DNA from: Paracoccus lichenicola
GTDB lineage: Bacteria; Pseudomonadota; Alphaproteobacteria; Rhodobacterales; Rhodobacteraceae
Assembly (NCBI RefSeq): GCF_009708075.1
Contig: NZ_WMBT01000008.1
Span: 1-64,000 of the forward strand
Reading direction: 5' to 3'
Length of the DNA stretch: 64,000 nucleotides
Numbering within the stretch: the first letter of the stretch is position 1; each line of letters starts with the position of its first letter. Made by a program: the position numbers and the translations under genes. Shown piece by piece: positions 9,665-17,949 of this stretch. The notes below the pieces were generated by a model. The model saw nothing but the letters and a program-made list of their open reading frames with translations. It had not been told where the DNA came from and made no database searches.

Positions 9665-10605
9665 GATATGCGCGCCAGACCGTCCTGCCGCAGATCGGCA
9701 CCGAGGGTCAGGCCCGGCTTGCCGCCGCGCAGGTGCTGGTGGTCGGCGCGGGCGCCCTGGGCGTTCCCGTGCTGCAATACCTGACCGGCGCGGGGGTGGG
9801 CTGCATCACCCTGGTCGATCCCGACCGGGCCGAGATCTCGAACCTGCACCGCCAGCCGATCTATGGCCGCCACCTGGGCACCCCCAAGGCGCAGGCCGCC
9901 GCCGTGGAAATGGCCGTGCTGAACCCCGATACCACGGTCATGCCCCTGGTGGCGCGACTGGATCCGGCCAATGCGCCCGATCTCGTGGCGAGGGCCGATC
10001 TGGTGCTGGACTGCGCCGACAGCTTTGCCGCGACCTATGCGCTGTCGGACGCCTGCCTTGCCGCGAACCGCCCCCTGATCGCGGCCTCGGTCCTGGGCAC
10101 CCAGGGCTTCGCGGGTGGCTTTTGCGGCGGCGCGCCGTCCTTTCGCGCGGTGTTTCCCGACCTTCCCGCGCAGGCGGGCACCTGCGCGACAGCGGGCGTG
10201 ATGGGACCGATGGCGGGCCTGATCGGGGCGTTGCAGGCGCAGATGGCGATGGCGGTGCTGCTGGGGCTGCGACCGACTCCGCTGGGCCAGATGATCCGCT
10301 TCGACGGGTTGCGGCCCGCCTCCTTCCGCTTCGACGGCGCCCCCGAACCCGAAACCGGCCACCGCTTCATCGCCGCCAGCCAGATGCGCCCCGACGATCT
10401 GGCCGTCGATCTGCGCGGTCCCGAGGAATCCCCGCTGCCCTTCGTCCCCCACGCCTTGCGCCAGCCGGACCGCCTGCATCCGGCGGAGGGGCAGCGCGTC
10501 GTTTTCGCCTGCCGCTCGGGCCTGCGGGCCTGGACCGCCGCCGACCGCCTGCGCCGCGACTGGCCGGGCGAGATTGCCCTGATCGCCCTTGGAGACGCCC
10601 CATGA
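9661..10605 (+). CDS. thiF: ThiF/MoeB-type adenylyltransferase with C-terminal rhodanese-like domain
   Basis: It would adenylate the C-terminus of ThiS and pass sulfur to it. The 314-residue protein has an E1-like Rossmann domain (VLVVGAGALGVPVLQYL at about residues 20-40; LVDPDRAEISNLHRQ; LDCADSF) and a short rhodanese-like tail (residues about 245-314) with cysteine in FACRSGLRAWTAADRL. The zinc-binding cysteine pairs normal for ThiF/MoeB are mostly gone: the first CxxC reads APSFRAVF and only one cysteine remains in GTCATAGVMG. ATG 9661 overlaps the thiE stop. Confidence 0.85.
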   Translation: MRYARQTVLPQIGTEGQARLAAAQVLVVGAGALGVPVLQYLTGAGVGCITLVDPDRAEISNLHRQPIYGRHLGTPKAQAAAVEMAVLNPDTTVMPLVARLDPANAPDLVARADLVLDCADSFAATYALSDACLAANRPLIAASVLGTQGFAGGFCGGAPSFRAVFPDLPAQAGTCATAGVMGPMAGLIGALQAQMAMAVLLGLRPTPLGQMIRFDGLRPASFRFDGAPEPETGHRFIAASQMRPDDLAVDLRGPEESPLPFVPHALRQPDRLHPAEGQRVVFACRSGLRAWTAADRLRRDWPGEIALIALGDAP

Positions 10606-11528
10606 AGCCCCTCGCCCTGGCCCTTGCCCTGCTTGCCACCCCTGCCGCCGCGCAGGATCTGTCGCTGATGCTGGACTGGTTCGTGAACCCCGACCACGCG
10701 CCGATCATCGTGGCGCAGGAACTGGGCTTCTTCGCCGATGCCGGCCTGACGGTGCAGATCACCGCCCCCGCCGATCCGTCCGATCCGGCGCGGATGCTGG
10801 GTTCGGGGCAGGTGGATCTGGCCGTGGGATACCAGCCGCAACTGCACCTGCAGGTCCATGAAGGGCTGCCGCTGACCCGCATCGCCACCCTGGTCGCCAC
10901 GCCCTTGAACTGCGTGACGGTGATGGCCGACGGGCCGGTGCAATCCGTCGCGGATCTGAAGGGCCGCAGGATCGGCTATTCGGTGCCGGGGATGGAAAGG
11001 GCGCTGATGGGCGCGATGCTGGCGGGGGCAGGCCTGTCCATCGACGACGTGGAGATGGTCAATGTCGGCTGGTCGCTGTCGCCCGCGCTGATGACGGGCC
11101 AGGTCGATGCCACGCTTGGCGGGTTCCGCAATTTCGAGATCACGCAGATGCGGCTGGAAGGGGCCGAGGGCCGCTGCCTGTTCGTCGAGGAAAACGGCAT
11201 CCCCGCCTATGACGAACTGATCCTGCTGGCCAATCCCGAAACCATGGACCCCGACGCGACCGCGCGCTTTGTCGCCGCCCTGGAACGCGGCGCGCATCAC
11301 ATCCTCAACCACCCCGACACGGCCTGGCAGGTCTTCCGCGACGCCCATCCCGACCTCGACGACGAATTGAACCGGCAGGCCTGGGCCGCGACCCTGCCGC
11401 GCTTCTCGCAAAGCCCCGGCGCGGTGGACCACGCCCGCTATGCCCGGTTCGAGGCCTTCCTGCGCGACGCAGGCCTGATCGACTCGGTGCTGCCGGTCAG
11501 CGCCCTGGCCATGGATCCCGGCGCATGA
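10602..11528 (+). CDS. thiY: ABC substrate-binding protein for HMP-type thiamine precursor (ThiY-like)
   Basis: A periplasmic protein of 308 residues in the NMT1/THI5-like family that binds formylaminopyrimidine or HMP. It has a clear signal peptide (MKPLALALALLATPAAA). The mature protein begins QDLSLMLDWFVNPDHAPI, the family hallmark, and carries the conserved GYSVPGMERALMGAML segment. ATG 10602 overlaps the stop of the ThiF gene. Uptake of a pyrimidine precursor fits the absence of thiC in this window. Confidence 0.88.
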   Translation: MKPLALALALLATPAAAQDLSLMLDWFVNPDHAPIIVAQELGFFADAGLTVQITAPADPSDPARMLGSGQVDLAVGYQPQLHLQVHEGLPLTRIATLVATPLNCVTVMADGPVQSVADLKGRRIGYSVPGMERALMGAMLAGAGLSIDDVEMVNVGWSLSPALMTGQVDATLGGFRNFEITQMRLEGAEGRCLFVEENGIPAYDELILLANPETMDPDATARFVAALERGAHHILNHPDTAWQVFRDAHPDLDDELNRQAWAATLPRFSQSPGAVDHARYARFEAFLRDAGLIDSVLPVSALAMDPGA

Positions 11529-11568
11529 GCCGGGACGCCCGCTTCCCGCCGTTCCGGACACCTGCCGG

Positions 11569-12282
11569 GTGATCCGGTTCGCGGCGGTCTTCGTGCTGCT
11601 GTGGCAGGGTGCGGTCACGGCCCTGCAGATCCCGCGCTTCCTGCTCCCCGGGCCGCTGGCGGTCGCGCGGGCCATGATCGACGGACGGGCCGCCCTGGCC
11701 CGCGCGGCCCTGGTCACCGGGGCCGAGATCGGCGCGGGCTTCGTCCTCGGCGCGGCCCTGGGCGTCCTGATGGCGCTGGCCATGGGGCTGCTGGCGCCCC
11801 TGCGCCGCGCCCTGATGCCGCTGATGACGATCAGCCAGACGGTGCCGGTCTTTGCCTTCGCGCCGCTGCTGACGCTGTGGCTGGGCTATGGCATCGCCCC
11901 CAAGATCGCCATCGTGGCGCTGACGGTGTTCTTTCCGGTCGCCTCGGCCTTTGGGGACGGGCTGTCGCGCACGCCCCGGGTGTTTCGCGAGCTGGCCGAC
12001 AGCCTGGGCGCCACGTCCGTGCAGGCCATGCGGATCGTCCGCATCCCCGCCGCCCTGCCCGACCTGGCCAGCGGGCTGCGGATCGCCGCCGTTCATGCCC
12101 CGGCGGCGGCCATCGTGGGCGAATGGGTCGGCGGATCGCACGGCCTGGGCGCGCTGATGATCCAGGGGGCCGGGCGCATGAAGATCGACGCGATGTTCGC
12201 GGCCCTGGCGGCGACGGTCGGGATCGCGGTCGTCGTCAAGGCCGCCGTGTCGCGGCTGGCCCTGCGGCTGGAGCGTTCGTGA
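11569..12282 (+). CDS. thiX: ABC transporter permease of the pyrimidine importer (ThiX-like)
   Basis: A 237-residue inner-membrane permease of the SsuC/TauC type. The EAA loop is seen at about residues 140-165 (ELADSLGATSVQAMRIVRIPAALP). The start used here is GTG at 11569. An ATGA overlapping the thiY stop at 11525 opens a 15-codon frame that stops at the TGA overlapping this GTG, so either coupling through a mini-ORF or a one-base deletion in the G run near 11567 is possible. No ThiZ-type ATPase gene follows; the next gene is on the other strand. An ATPase encoded elsewhere would be needed. Confidence 0.85.
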   Translation: MIRFAAVFVLLWQGAVTALQIPRFLLPGPLAVARAMIDGRAALARAALVTGAEIGAGFVLGAALGVLMALAMGLLAPLRRALMPLMTISQTVPVFAFAPLLTLWLGYGIAPKIAIVALTVFFPVASAFGDGLSRTPRVFRELADSLGATSVQAMRIVRIPAALPDLASGLRIAAVHAPAAAIVGEWVGGSHGLGALMIQGAGRMKIDAMFAALAATVGIAVVVKAAVSRLALRLERS

Positions 12283-12296
12283 TGCCCCCGGGCCGC

Positions 12297-13145
12297 TCAG
12301 GCAAGGCGCAGCCGATAGGCCGAGGGCGTCTCGCCCGTCGCCACCCGGAACCGGCGCGAGAAATAGGGCGGGTCGTCGAAGCCCAGCCTGTGGCCCACCT
12401 CGGCCACGGGCAGGCGGGTGAAGGCCAGAAGCCGGCGCGCCTCGGTCATCAGCACGGTCTCGATATGGCGCGTGGCGCCCTGGCCGGTCGCTGCCCGGCA
12501 GATGCGGCTCAGGTGCCCCGGCGTGATCGCCAGCGCGCGGGCATGGTCGGCCGCGCCCCAGCCATCGGCCATGTGTTGCAGGATCAGCCGCTCGAACTCC
12601 TCCATCCGGCGGCGGGCCAGCGGCGCGACGGCCTGCCCGTGCCGTGCGGCGATTTCCGCGACCGAGATCAGCAGGGCCTGCGACAGGCTGACCAGAAGCC
12701 CGGCGCGGAACGGACCCGTGTCGCGAAAGGCGCGGTGGATCTGGCGCGCCAGCTCCGCGATGCGGTCGTCCGCAGGCTGGCGCAGGGGCCGCGACAGCAG
12801 CCGCGTCAACTCGCCCGAGGCCGAGACCGCGCCCGACAGGATGCTGAGCGGAAAGGACAAGACCAGCCCCTCGCTGCCCTGGGCGAAGGTGAAGCCATGC
12901 ACGAATAGTGACGGCAGGAACAGGAACTCTCCGTCCGCCAGCCTGTCGTCCTGTCCGTCGATGCGGACGGCGGCGCATCCCTTCCGCATGAGGAAGACCT
13001 GCACCATGTCGCCATGGCGATGCGGGGCGATGATCCAGTCGTGCAGGCCCGCCCGGTCCCGGATCCGCTCGCAATGAACGACATCGGGAAAGGCGCCGGT
13101 TTCGCCAAACAGGGTAAAGGCGGGAATGGCGGATTCTGTCCTCAT
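12297..13145 (-). CDS. pobR: AraC-family regulator of 4-hydroxybenzoate catabolism (PobR-like)
   Basis: A 282-residue regulator with an N-terminal cupin-like sensor (residues 1-150, HRHGDMVQVFLM and PSLFVHGF) and a C-terminal AraC DNA-binding domain with the two-helix pattern ITPGHLSRICRAATGQG and LGFDDPPYFSRRFRVATGETPSAYR (quoted in parts). It is divergent from pobA with 94 bases between starts, the normal arrangement for an activator responding to 4-hydroxybenzoate. The frame is open to 13247, but ATG 13145 avoids overlap with the pobA leader. It converges with thiX. Confidence 0.85.
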   Translation of the reverse strand: MRTESAIPAFTLFGETGAFPDVVHCERIRDRAGLHDWIIAPHRHGDMVQVFLMRKGCAAVRIDGQDDRLADGEFLFLPSLFVHGFTFAQGSEGLVLSFPLSILSGAVSASGELTRLLSRPLRQPADDRIAELARQIHRAFRDTGPFRAGLLVSLSQALLISVAEIAARHGQAVAPLARRRMEEFERLILQHMADGWGAADHARALAITPGHLSRICRAATGQGATRHIETVLMTEARRLLAFTRLPVAEVGHRLGFDDPPYFSRRFRVATGETPSAYRLRLA

Positions 13146-13239
13146 GCCCGAAAGATACCAGTGCGCGCCGGTCCCGTCCATTCGCGCAAGGCCCCGCGTG
13201 CAGCATAAGCGGCAACGCGGAACAGGGAGAAGCGCGCTC

Positions 13240-14406
13240 ATGGACACTCAGGTCGTCATCATCGGCGGCGGGCCTTCGGGCCTGCTCTTGTCGCAACTGC
13301 TGAACCGGGCGGGCGTCGCCACGGTGATCCTGGAGCGCGGCACGCGCGATCACGTGCTGTCGCGCATCCGGGCGGGCATCCTGGAATGGGGCAGCGTCGA
13401 GGTTCTGCGCGAGGCGGGCGTGGGCGCGCGCATGGACGCCGAGGGGATCCCCCATGACGGCACGCTGATCACGGATGCGGACAGGGTGGTCCATATCGAC
13501 TTCAAGGGGCTGACGGGCAGGCGGGTCATGGTCTATGGCCAGACCGAGGTGACGCGCGATCTTTATGCCGCGCAGGACGCGATGGGCACGACGATCATCC
13601 ACGGCGTGCAGGACGTGCGGATCCTTGATCTGGACGGCCCGCGGGCCTCGGTCGAATACACCGTCGATGGCCAGCGCCGCCGCCTGACCTGCGCCCATGT
13701 CGCGGGCTGCGACGGCTTCCACGGCGTCAGCCGCAAGACCATCCCGGCGGACAAGCGGCAGGAGTTCGAGCGCGTCTATCCCTTCGGCTGGCTGGGCATC
13801 CTGTCGCGCACGCCGCCGGTGGCCGACGAGCTGATCTATGCCAACTCGCCCCACGGTTTCGCCCTGGCGTCCATGCGCAGCGAAAGCCTGGTGCGATACT
13901 ATGTGCAGGTGCCGCTGACGGATACGGTCGCGGACTGGCCCGACGACCGCTTCTGGACCGAGTTTCGCCGCCGCATCCCCTCCGACGCCGCCGCGCGGCT
14001 GGTGACGGGACCGTCGATCGAGAAATCCATCGCTCCCCTGCGCAGCTTCGTCAGCGAACCGCTGCGGTGGGGACGGCTGTTCCTGGTGGGCGACGCCGCC
14101 CATATCGTGCCGCCGACCGGGGCCAAGGGGCTGAACCTGGCGGTGTCGGATGTCTTCTACCTGCACGACGCTCTGATCGCCGCGCTGAAGGGCGACCAGA
14201 CCGGCATCGACGCCTATTCCGCCCGCGCCCTGGCCCGCATCTGGAAGGCCATGCGCTTTTCCTGGCAGATGACGACCATGCTGCACCGCTTCGACGGCGA
14301 GGACAGCTTTGCCGCCCGGATGCGCCGCGCCACCTTGGCCCATCTGGCCGAGTCGGAAACCGCCCGGCGCGACCTGGCCGAGAATTACGTGGGCCTGCCT
14401 TACTGA
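13240..14406 (+). CDS. pobA: 4-hydroxybenzoate 3-monooxygenase
   Basis: This flavoprotein hydroxylates 4-hydroxybenzoate to protocatechuate using NADPH and oxygen. The 388-residue protein, close to the usual 394, has the FAD motif VVIIGGGPSGLLLSQLL at the N-terminus, the DG-type motif in HVAGCDGFHGVSR, and the GD motif in FLVGDAAHIVPPTGAKGLNLA. ATG 13240 follows ACAGGGAGAAG. Its last 7 bases overlap the 3-prime end of pcaQ, which runs the other way. Confidence 0.95.
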   Translation: MDTQVVIIGGGPSGLLLSQLLNRAGVATVILERGTRDHVLSRIRAGILEWGSVEVLREAGVGARMDAEGIPHDGTLITDADRVVHIDFKGLTGRRVMVYGQTEVTRDLYAAQDAMGTTIIHGVQDVRILDLDGPRASVEYTVDGQRRRLTCAHVAGCDGFHGVSRKTIPADKRQEFERVYPFGWLGILSRTPPVADELIYANSPHGFALASMRSESLVRYYVQVPLTDTVADWPDDRFWTEFRRRIPSDAAARLVTGPSIEKSIAPLRSFVSEPLRWGRLFLVGDAAHIVPPTGAKGLNLAVSDVFYLHDALIAALKGDQTGIDAYSARALARIWKAMRFSWQMTTMLHRFDGEDSFAARMRRATLAHLAESETARRDLAENYVGLPY

Positions 14407-15302
14407 GCGGCGGCCTCCAGCGCGGCGATGAACCCCTGCGCCTCGGGGCGCGGATCGTCGCCGTCGCGCAGCGATATGCCCACCGGGCCGCCCAGAAGCT
14501 CGTTGCGGATGGGCAGGATGACCAGGGCGCCCGCCTCGATCTCGGGGCGGACAACGCCTTCGGAGATGAACCAGACGGTGTCGGACCGCGTCACGACCTC
14601 GCGCCCGAAGGCCAGCGAGACGTTCTCGAAGGCGGGCTGCGGGTCGGTGATGCCCACGGAATGCAGCCAGCTTCGCACCGACGCGGCGATCATCGCCCCC
14701 GCAGGCGGCAGCATCAGCGGGTGGCAGGCCAGATCGGCATGGTCCCACTCCCCCCGCAGCAGCGGATGGCCCGCGCGCACCACCGGCACCACGCGTTCCC
14801 AATACAGGCGGCGAAAGGTCAACGCTTCGGTATTGCCTGCGGGCGGCATCCGGCCCACGACCAGATCCAGCTGGCCCTCGCGCAGCAGCGACAGCAGCAG
14901 CCAGTTCGGCCCGGTCATCACGTCCAGCAGCACGTCGGGCCGCGTGTCCCGGAACGCCAGCGCCGCGCGCGGCACCAGGCCCGTCGCCGCCGTGGGCAAG
15001 ACGCCCACATGCAGGCGCGGGCGTTCGGCCGGGGGCGACAGCACCAGCGTTTGCGCGCGTTCCAGATCGGCCAGCGCCGCGCCCGCATGGGTTTGATAAA
15101 CCCGCCCCGCTGGCGTCAGGACCAGCTTGCGCCCGGACCGGTCGAACAGGCGCACGCCCAGGATGTCCTCCAGTTCGCGGATGGTCTTGGACGCGGCGGG
15201 TTGGCTAACATGCAGCGCGTCTGCCGCAGCCGACAGGCTGCCCAACCGGGCGGTTTCCAGAAAGCAGCGCAGGTGGCGCAGGCGCAGGTGGGAATGCAGC
15301 AT
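14400..15302 (-). CDS. pcaQ: LysR-family pca operon activator PcaQ
   Basis: A 300-residue LysR regulator: helix-turn-helix at residues 5-65 (CFLETARLGSLSAAADALHVS, quoted as two overlapping parts in the gene) and an effector domain thereafter. The family activates pcaDCHGB in response to 3-carboxymuconate and muconolactone-type pathway intermediates. It is divergent from pcaD, and a PcaQ-type box sits between them at 15305-15320, nearly touching its own start codon, so autorepression is likely. Confidence 0.93.
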   Translation of the reverse strand: MLHSHLRLRHLRCFLETARLGSLSAAADALHVSQPAASKTIRELEDILGVRLFDRSGRKLVLTPAGRVYQTHAGAALADLERAQTLVLSPPAERPRLHVGVLPTAATGLVPRAALAFRDTRPDVLLDVMTGPNWLLLSLLREGQLDLVVGRMPPAGNTEALTFRRLYWERVVPVVRAGHPLLRGEWDHADLACHPLMLPPAGAMIAASVRSWLHSVGITDPQPAFENVSLAFGREVVTRSDTVWFISEGVVRPEIEAGALVILPIRNELLGGPVGISLRDGDDPRPEAQGFIAALEAAAQ

Positions 15303-15304
15303 GG

Positions 15305-15320
15305 ATAACTTGCAGGTTAT
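15305..15320. promoter_or_regulatory. PcaQ-binding box
   Basis: ATAACTTGCAGGTTAT is an inverted repeat matching the published type of PcaQ site (ATAACC-N4-GGTTAT) at all but one position. It lies 2 bases upstream of the pcaQ start and overlaps the expected -35 region of the pcaD promoter, whose -10 is the perfect TATAAT at 15337-15342. This fits activation of pcaDCHGB and repression of pcaQ by one bound protein. Confidence 0.9.
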
Positions 15321-15342
15321 GGCGGCGTTGCATCATTATAAT
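15314..15342 (+). promoter_or_regulatory. pcaDCHGB promoter
   Basis: A consensus -10 hexamer TATAAT is at 15337-15342. The -35 position about 17 bases upstream has no good match to TTGACA and falls inside the PcaQ box, as expected for an activator-dependent promoter. The pcaD start codon is 50 bases downstream. Confidence 0.75.
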
Positions 15343-15391
15343 TTTCATCGCCTGCCCTGTCATGCGATAACGGGCGCCAAGGGGGGACAGA

Positions 15392-16177
15392 ATGCATACC
15401 ATTTCCACATCCGACATCACCCTGCACATCCGCGACGAAGGCCCGCGTGATGGCCGCGTGGTGATGCTGGCCAATTCGCTGGGCACCGACCTGCGTGTCT
15501 GGGACGCGCTGCTGCCGCTGCTGCCCGTAGGGCTGCGGATCGTCCGTTACGACAAGCGCGGCCACGGCCTGTCCGACGCCACGCCCGCGCCCTATGCGCT
15601 GGACCAGCTGGTCGCCGATGCCGAAGCTGTCTGCGACGGGCTTTCCTTGCGCGACATCACCTTCGTGGGCCTGTCCATCGGCGGGCTGATCGGCCAGGGG
15701 CTTGCGGCGAAACGCCCCGATCTGGTCCGCGCGCTGGTGCTGATGGACACCGCCGCCAAGATCGGCACCGCCGCCATGTGGCAGGACCGCATCGACACGA
15801 TCAACCGGGACGGCATCGCGGCCTTGGCGGATCCGATCCTGGAACGCTGGTTCACCCCCGCCTTCCGCGCCGCGAACCCGGAATTCGCCCTGTGGCGCAA
15901 CATGCTGACCCGCACATCCGTCGCGGGCTATGCCGGCTGCTGCGCGGCGATTGCAGGCGCCGACCTGACGGAAAGCACCCGCGCCCTGCGCCTGCCCGTC
16001 ATGGCGATGGCGGGGGACCAGGACGGGTCCACCCCGCCCGATCTGGTCCGCGCGACCGCCGCCCTGTGCGGCGCGGATTTCCACGTCATCCCCGACGCGG
16101 GCCATATCCCCTGCGTCGAACAGCCCGCAGCCACCGCCCGCCTGCTGGCCGATTTCCTGGAAAGGACCGCCCCATGA
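15392..16177 (+). CDS. pcaD: 3-oxoadipate enol-lactonase
   Basis: It hydrolyses 3-oxoadipate enol-lactone to 3-oxoadipate. The 261-residue alpha/beta hydrolase has the nucleophile serine at about residue 95 in GLSIGG, the acid in [10 protein letters not shown] and the histidine in [15 protein letters not shown] 15392 follows AAGGGGGGACAG. It is the first gene of pcaDCHGB and overlaps pcaC by ATGA. Confidence 0.93.
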   Translation: MHTISTSDITLHIRDEGPRDGRVVMLANSLGTDLRVWDALLPLLPVGLRIVRYDKRGHGLSDATPAPYALDQLVADAEAVCDGLSLRDITFVGLSIGGLIGQGLAAKRPDLVRALVLMDTAAKIGTAAMWQDRIDTINRDGIAALADPILERWFTPAFRAANPEFALWRNMLTRTSVAGYAGCCAAIAGADLTESTRALRLPVMAMAGDQDGSTPPDLVRATAALCGADFHVIPDAGHIPCVEQPAATARLLADFLERTAP

Positions 16178-16557
16178 CCGACCGCCACGCCCAAGGCATG
16201 AAAACCCGCCGCGCGGTCCTGGGCGACGCCCATGTGGACCGGGCCGAGGCCGCCAAGTCCGACCTGGACGGGCCGTTCCAGGACCTGATCACCGAATCCG
16301 CCTGGGGCACCGTCTGGTCGTCCGACGCGATCACAAAACGGGAACGGTCCATGCTGACCCTGGCCCTGCTGGCCGCGACCGGCAATTTCGAGGAAATCCC
16401 CATGCATGTCCGCGCCACCGCCCGCACCGGCGCATCCAAGCGCGACGTGATGGAGGCCTTCCAGCACGTCGCCATCTATGCCGGCGTCCCCCGCGCGAAC
16501 CACGCCATCAAGCTGGCGAAACAAACCTATGCCGAGATGGAGGCGGCATCCGAATGA
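16174..16557 (+). CDS. pcaC: 4-carboxymuconolactone decarboxylase
   Basis: A 127-residue enzyme of the CMD/AhpD fold that decarboxylates 4-carboxymuconolactone to the enol-lactone. Conserved segments are [18 protein letters not shown] and [19 protein letters not shown]. Length matches stand-alone PcaC. It overlaps pcaD and pcaH by 4 bases each. Confidence 0.94.
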   Translation: MTDRHAQGMKTRRAVLGDAHVDRAEAAKSDLDGPFQDLITESAWGTVWSSDAITKRERSMLTLALLAATGNFEEIPMHVRATARTGASKRDVMEAFQHVAIYAGVPRANHAIKLAKQTYAEMEAASE

Positions 16558-17282
16558 ACGACCTTGGCCCGCTGATCCCCCGCAACCGCGAGGCGCACCC
16601 GGTTGCGTATTACCCCGACTACAAGACGTCCGTGGCGCGGTCCCCGAACCTGCCGCTGCTGTCAATGGAATCCGGCCCGTCCGAGGAAACCGGCCCGACC
16701 TTCGGGCATTCCCGCTTCGGCGCGCTGGACAACAACCTGATCCTGAACTGGACCAAGGGCGCGGCCCCCGCCGTGGGCGAACGCATCCTGATGCACGGGC
16801 GCGTGCTGGACGAAAACGCCCGGCCCGTCCCCAATACGCTTGTGGAAATCTGGCAGGCCAATGCCGGCGGGCGATACCGCCACAAGAAGGACACCTATCT
16901 GGCGCCGCTGGATCCGAACTTCGGCGGCTGCGGGCGGGCGCTGACGGACGAGAACGGCTATTATCAGTTCCTGACGATCCGCCCCGGCGCCTATCCCTGG
17001 CCGAACCGCGGGAACGACTGGCGGCCGATGCACATCCACGTCTCGGTCTTCGGGCACAGCTTCGGCCAGCGCCTGATCACCCAGATGTATTTCGAGGGCG
17101 ATCCGCTGATCCCGCTGTGCCCCATCGCCGCAACGATCCGCAACCGCTCGCAACTCGACCGGCTGGTGGCGCCCCTGGACATGGCCCGTTCGCGGCCGCT
17201 GGATTACCTGGCCTACAAGTTCGACATCGTGCTGCGCGGCCGCCGCCAGACCATGTTCGAGAACAAGCCGGAAGGAATGTGA
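16554..17282 (+). CDS. pcaH: Protocatechuate 3,4-dioxygenase beta subunit
   Basis: The catalytic iron-bearing subunit of the ortho ring-cleavage enzyme that opens protocatechuate to 3-carboxy-cis,cis-muconate. The 242-residue protein has all four Fe(III) ligands at the expected spacing: Tyr108 (GGRYRHKKD), Tyr147 (PGAYPWPN), His160 and His162 (PMHIHVSV). These correspond to Tyr408, Tyr447, His460 and His462 of the Pseudomonas enzyme. Confidence 0.96.
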   Translation: MNDLGPLIPRNREAHPVAYYPDYKTSVARSPNLPLLSMESGPSEETGPTFGHSRFGALDNNLILNWTKGAAPAVGERILMHGRVLDENARPVPNTLVEIWQANAGGRYRHKKDTYLAPLDPNFGGCGRALTDENGYYQFLTIRPGAYPWPNRGNDWRPMHIHVSVFGHSFGQRLITQMYFEGDPLIPLCPIAATIRNRSQLDRLVAPLDMARSRPLDYLAYKFDIVLRGRRQTMFENKPEGM

Positions 17283-17283
17283 G

Positions 17284-17883
17284 ATGGTCCAACCGCTGAC
17301 CTATTTGCCCGAATCGCCGTCCCAGACCGCCGGGCCTTATGTCCATATCGGCCTGATGCCGACCTATGCCGGGAACGCCGGGTATTACGACGAGGAAATC
17401 GGCACCTCGCCCATTTCCGACGGCGCCCAGGGCCAGATCATCGAGATCGTGGGGTCGGTCTATGACGGCACCGGCTGGGCCTTGCGCGACGCGCTGATCG
17501 AAAGCTGGCAGGCGGATGCGTCTGGCAAGTTCGCGGGCCAGGAGGGCGCGGACCCCGCCGTCAGCGGCCATTGCCGCTTTGCCGCCGATGCGGTGACGGG
17601 GGAATTCACGCTGCGCACCGTCAAGCCGGGCCGGGTTCCGTCGCGCCATGGCCGGGCCTTCGCGCCGCATGTCTCGATCTGGATCGTGGCGCGGGGGATC
17701 AACATCGGCCTGCAAACCCGCATCTATTTCGAGGACGAGAACAACGAGGGCGACCCCCTGCTGTCCCGCATCGAGCAGCGCCCCCGCGTGGACACGCTGA
17801 TCGCGAAGAAGATCGGCGACGGCAGGTATCGCTTCGACATCCGCCTGCAAGGCGAGGGCGAGACGGTGTTCCTGGACATCTGA
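17284..17883 (+). CDS. pcaG: Protocatechuate 3,4-dioxygenase alpha subunit
   Basis: The structural partner of PcaH, 199 residues. It opens with LPESPSQTAGPYVHIGL and shares the dioxygenase beta-sandwich (DALIESWQADASGKF) but lacks the iron ligands, as normal for this subunit. It begins 1 base after the pcaH stop. Confidence 0.95.
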   Translation: MVQPLTYLPESPSQTAGPYVHIGLMPTYAGNAGYYDEEIGTSPISDGAQGQIIEIVGSVYDGTGWALRDALIESWQADASGKFAGQEGADPAVSGHCRFAADAVTGEFTLRTVKPGRVPSRHGRAFAPHVSIWIVARGINIGLQTRIYFEDENNEGDPLLSRIEQRPRVDTLIAKKIGDGRYRFDIRLQGEGETVFLDI

Positions 17884-17900
17884 CCGCCGGATTTGAGAGA

Positions 17901-17932
17901 AGCGGCGCGGGGGCCACCCTCGCGCCGCTTTC
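17901..17932 (+). terminator. Hairpin between pcaG and pcaB
   Basis: AGCGGCGCG at 17901-17909 pairs perfectly with CGCGCCGCT at 17921-17929, followed by a short T run (CTTTCG). Being inside the operon, it may act as a partial terminator or an mRNA-end stabiliser that lowers pcaB relative to pcaHG. Confidence 0.55.
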
Positions 17933-17949
17933 GCATGGAAGGACAGGAC

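Noticed and set aside
11497-14802. A 1101-codon minus-strand frame across thiX, pobR and pobA
   Set aside because: It crosses several well supported genes on both strands and has no recognisable domain.
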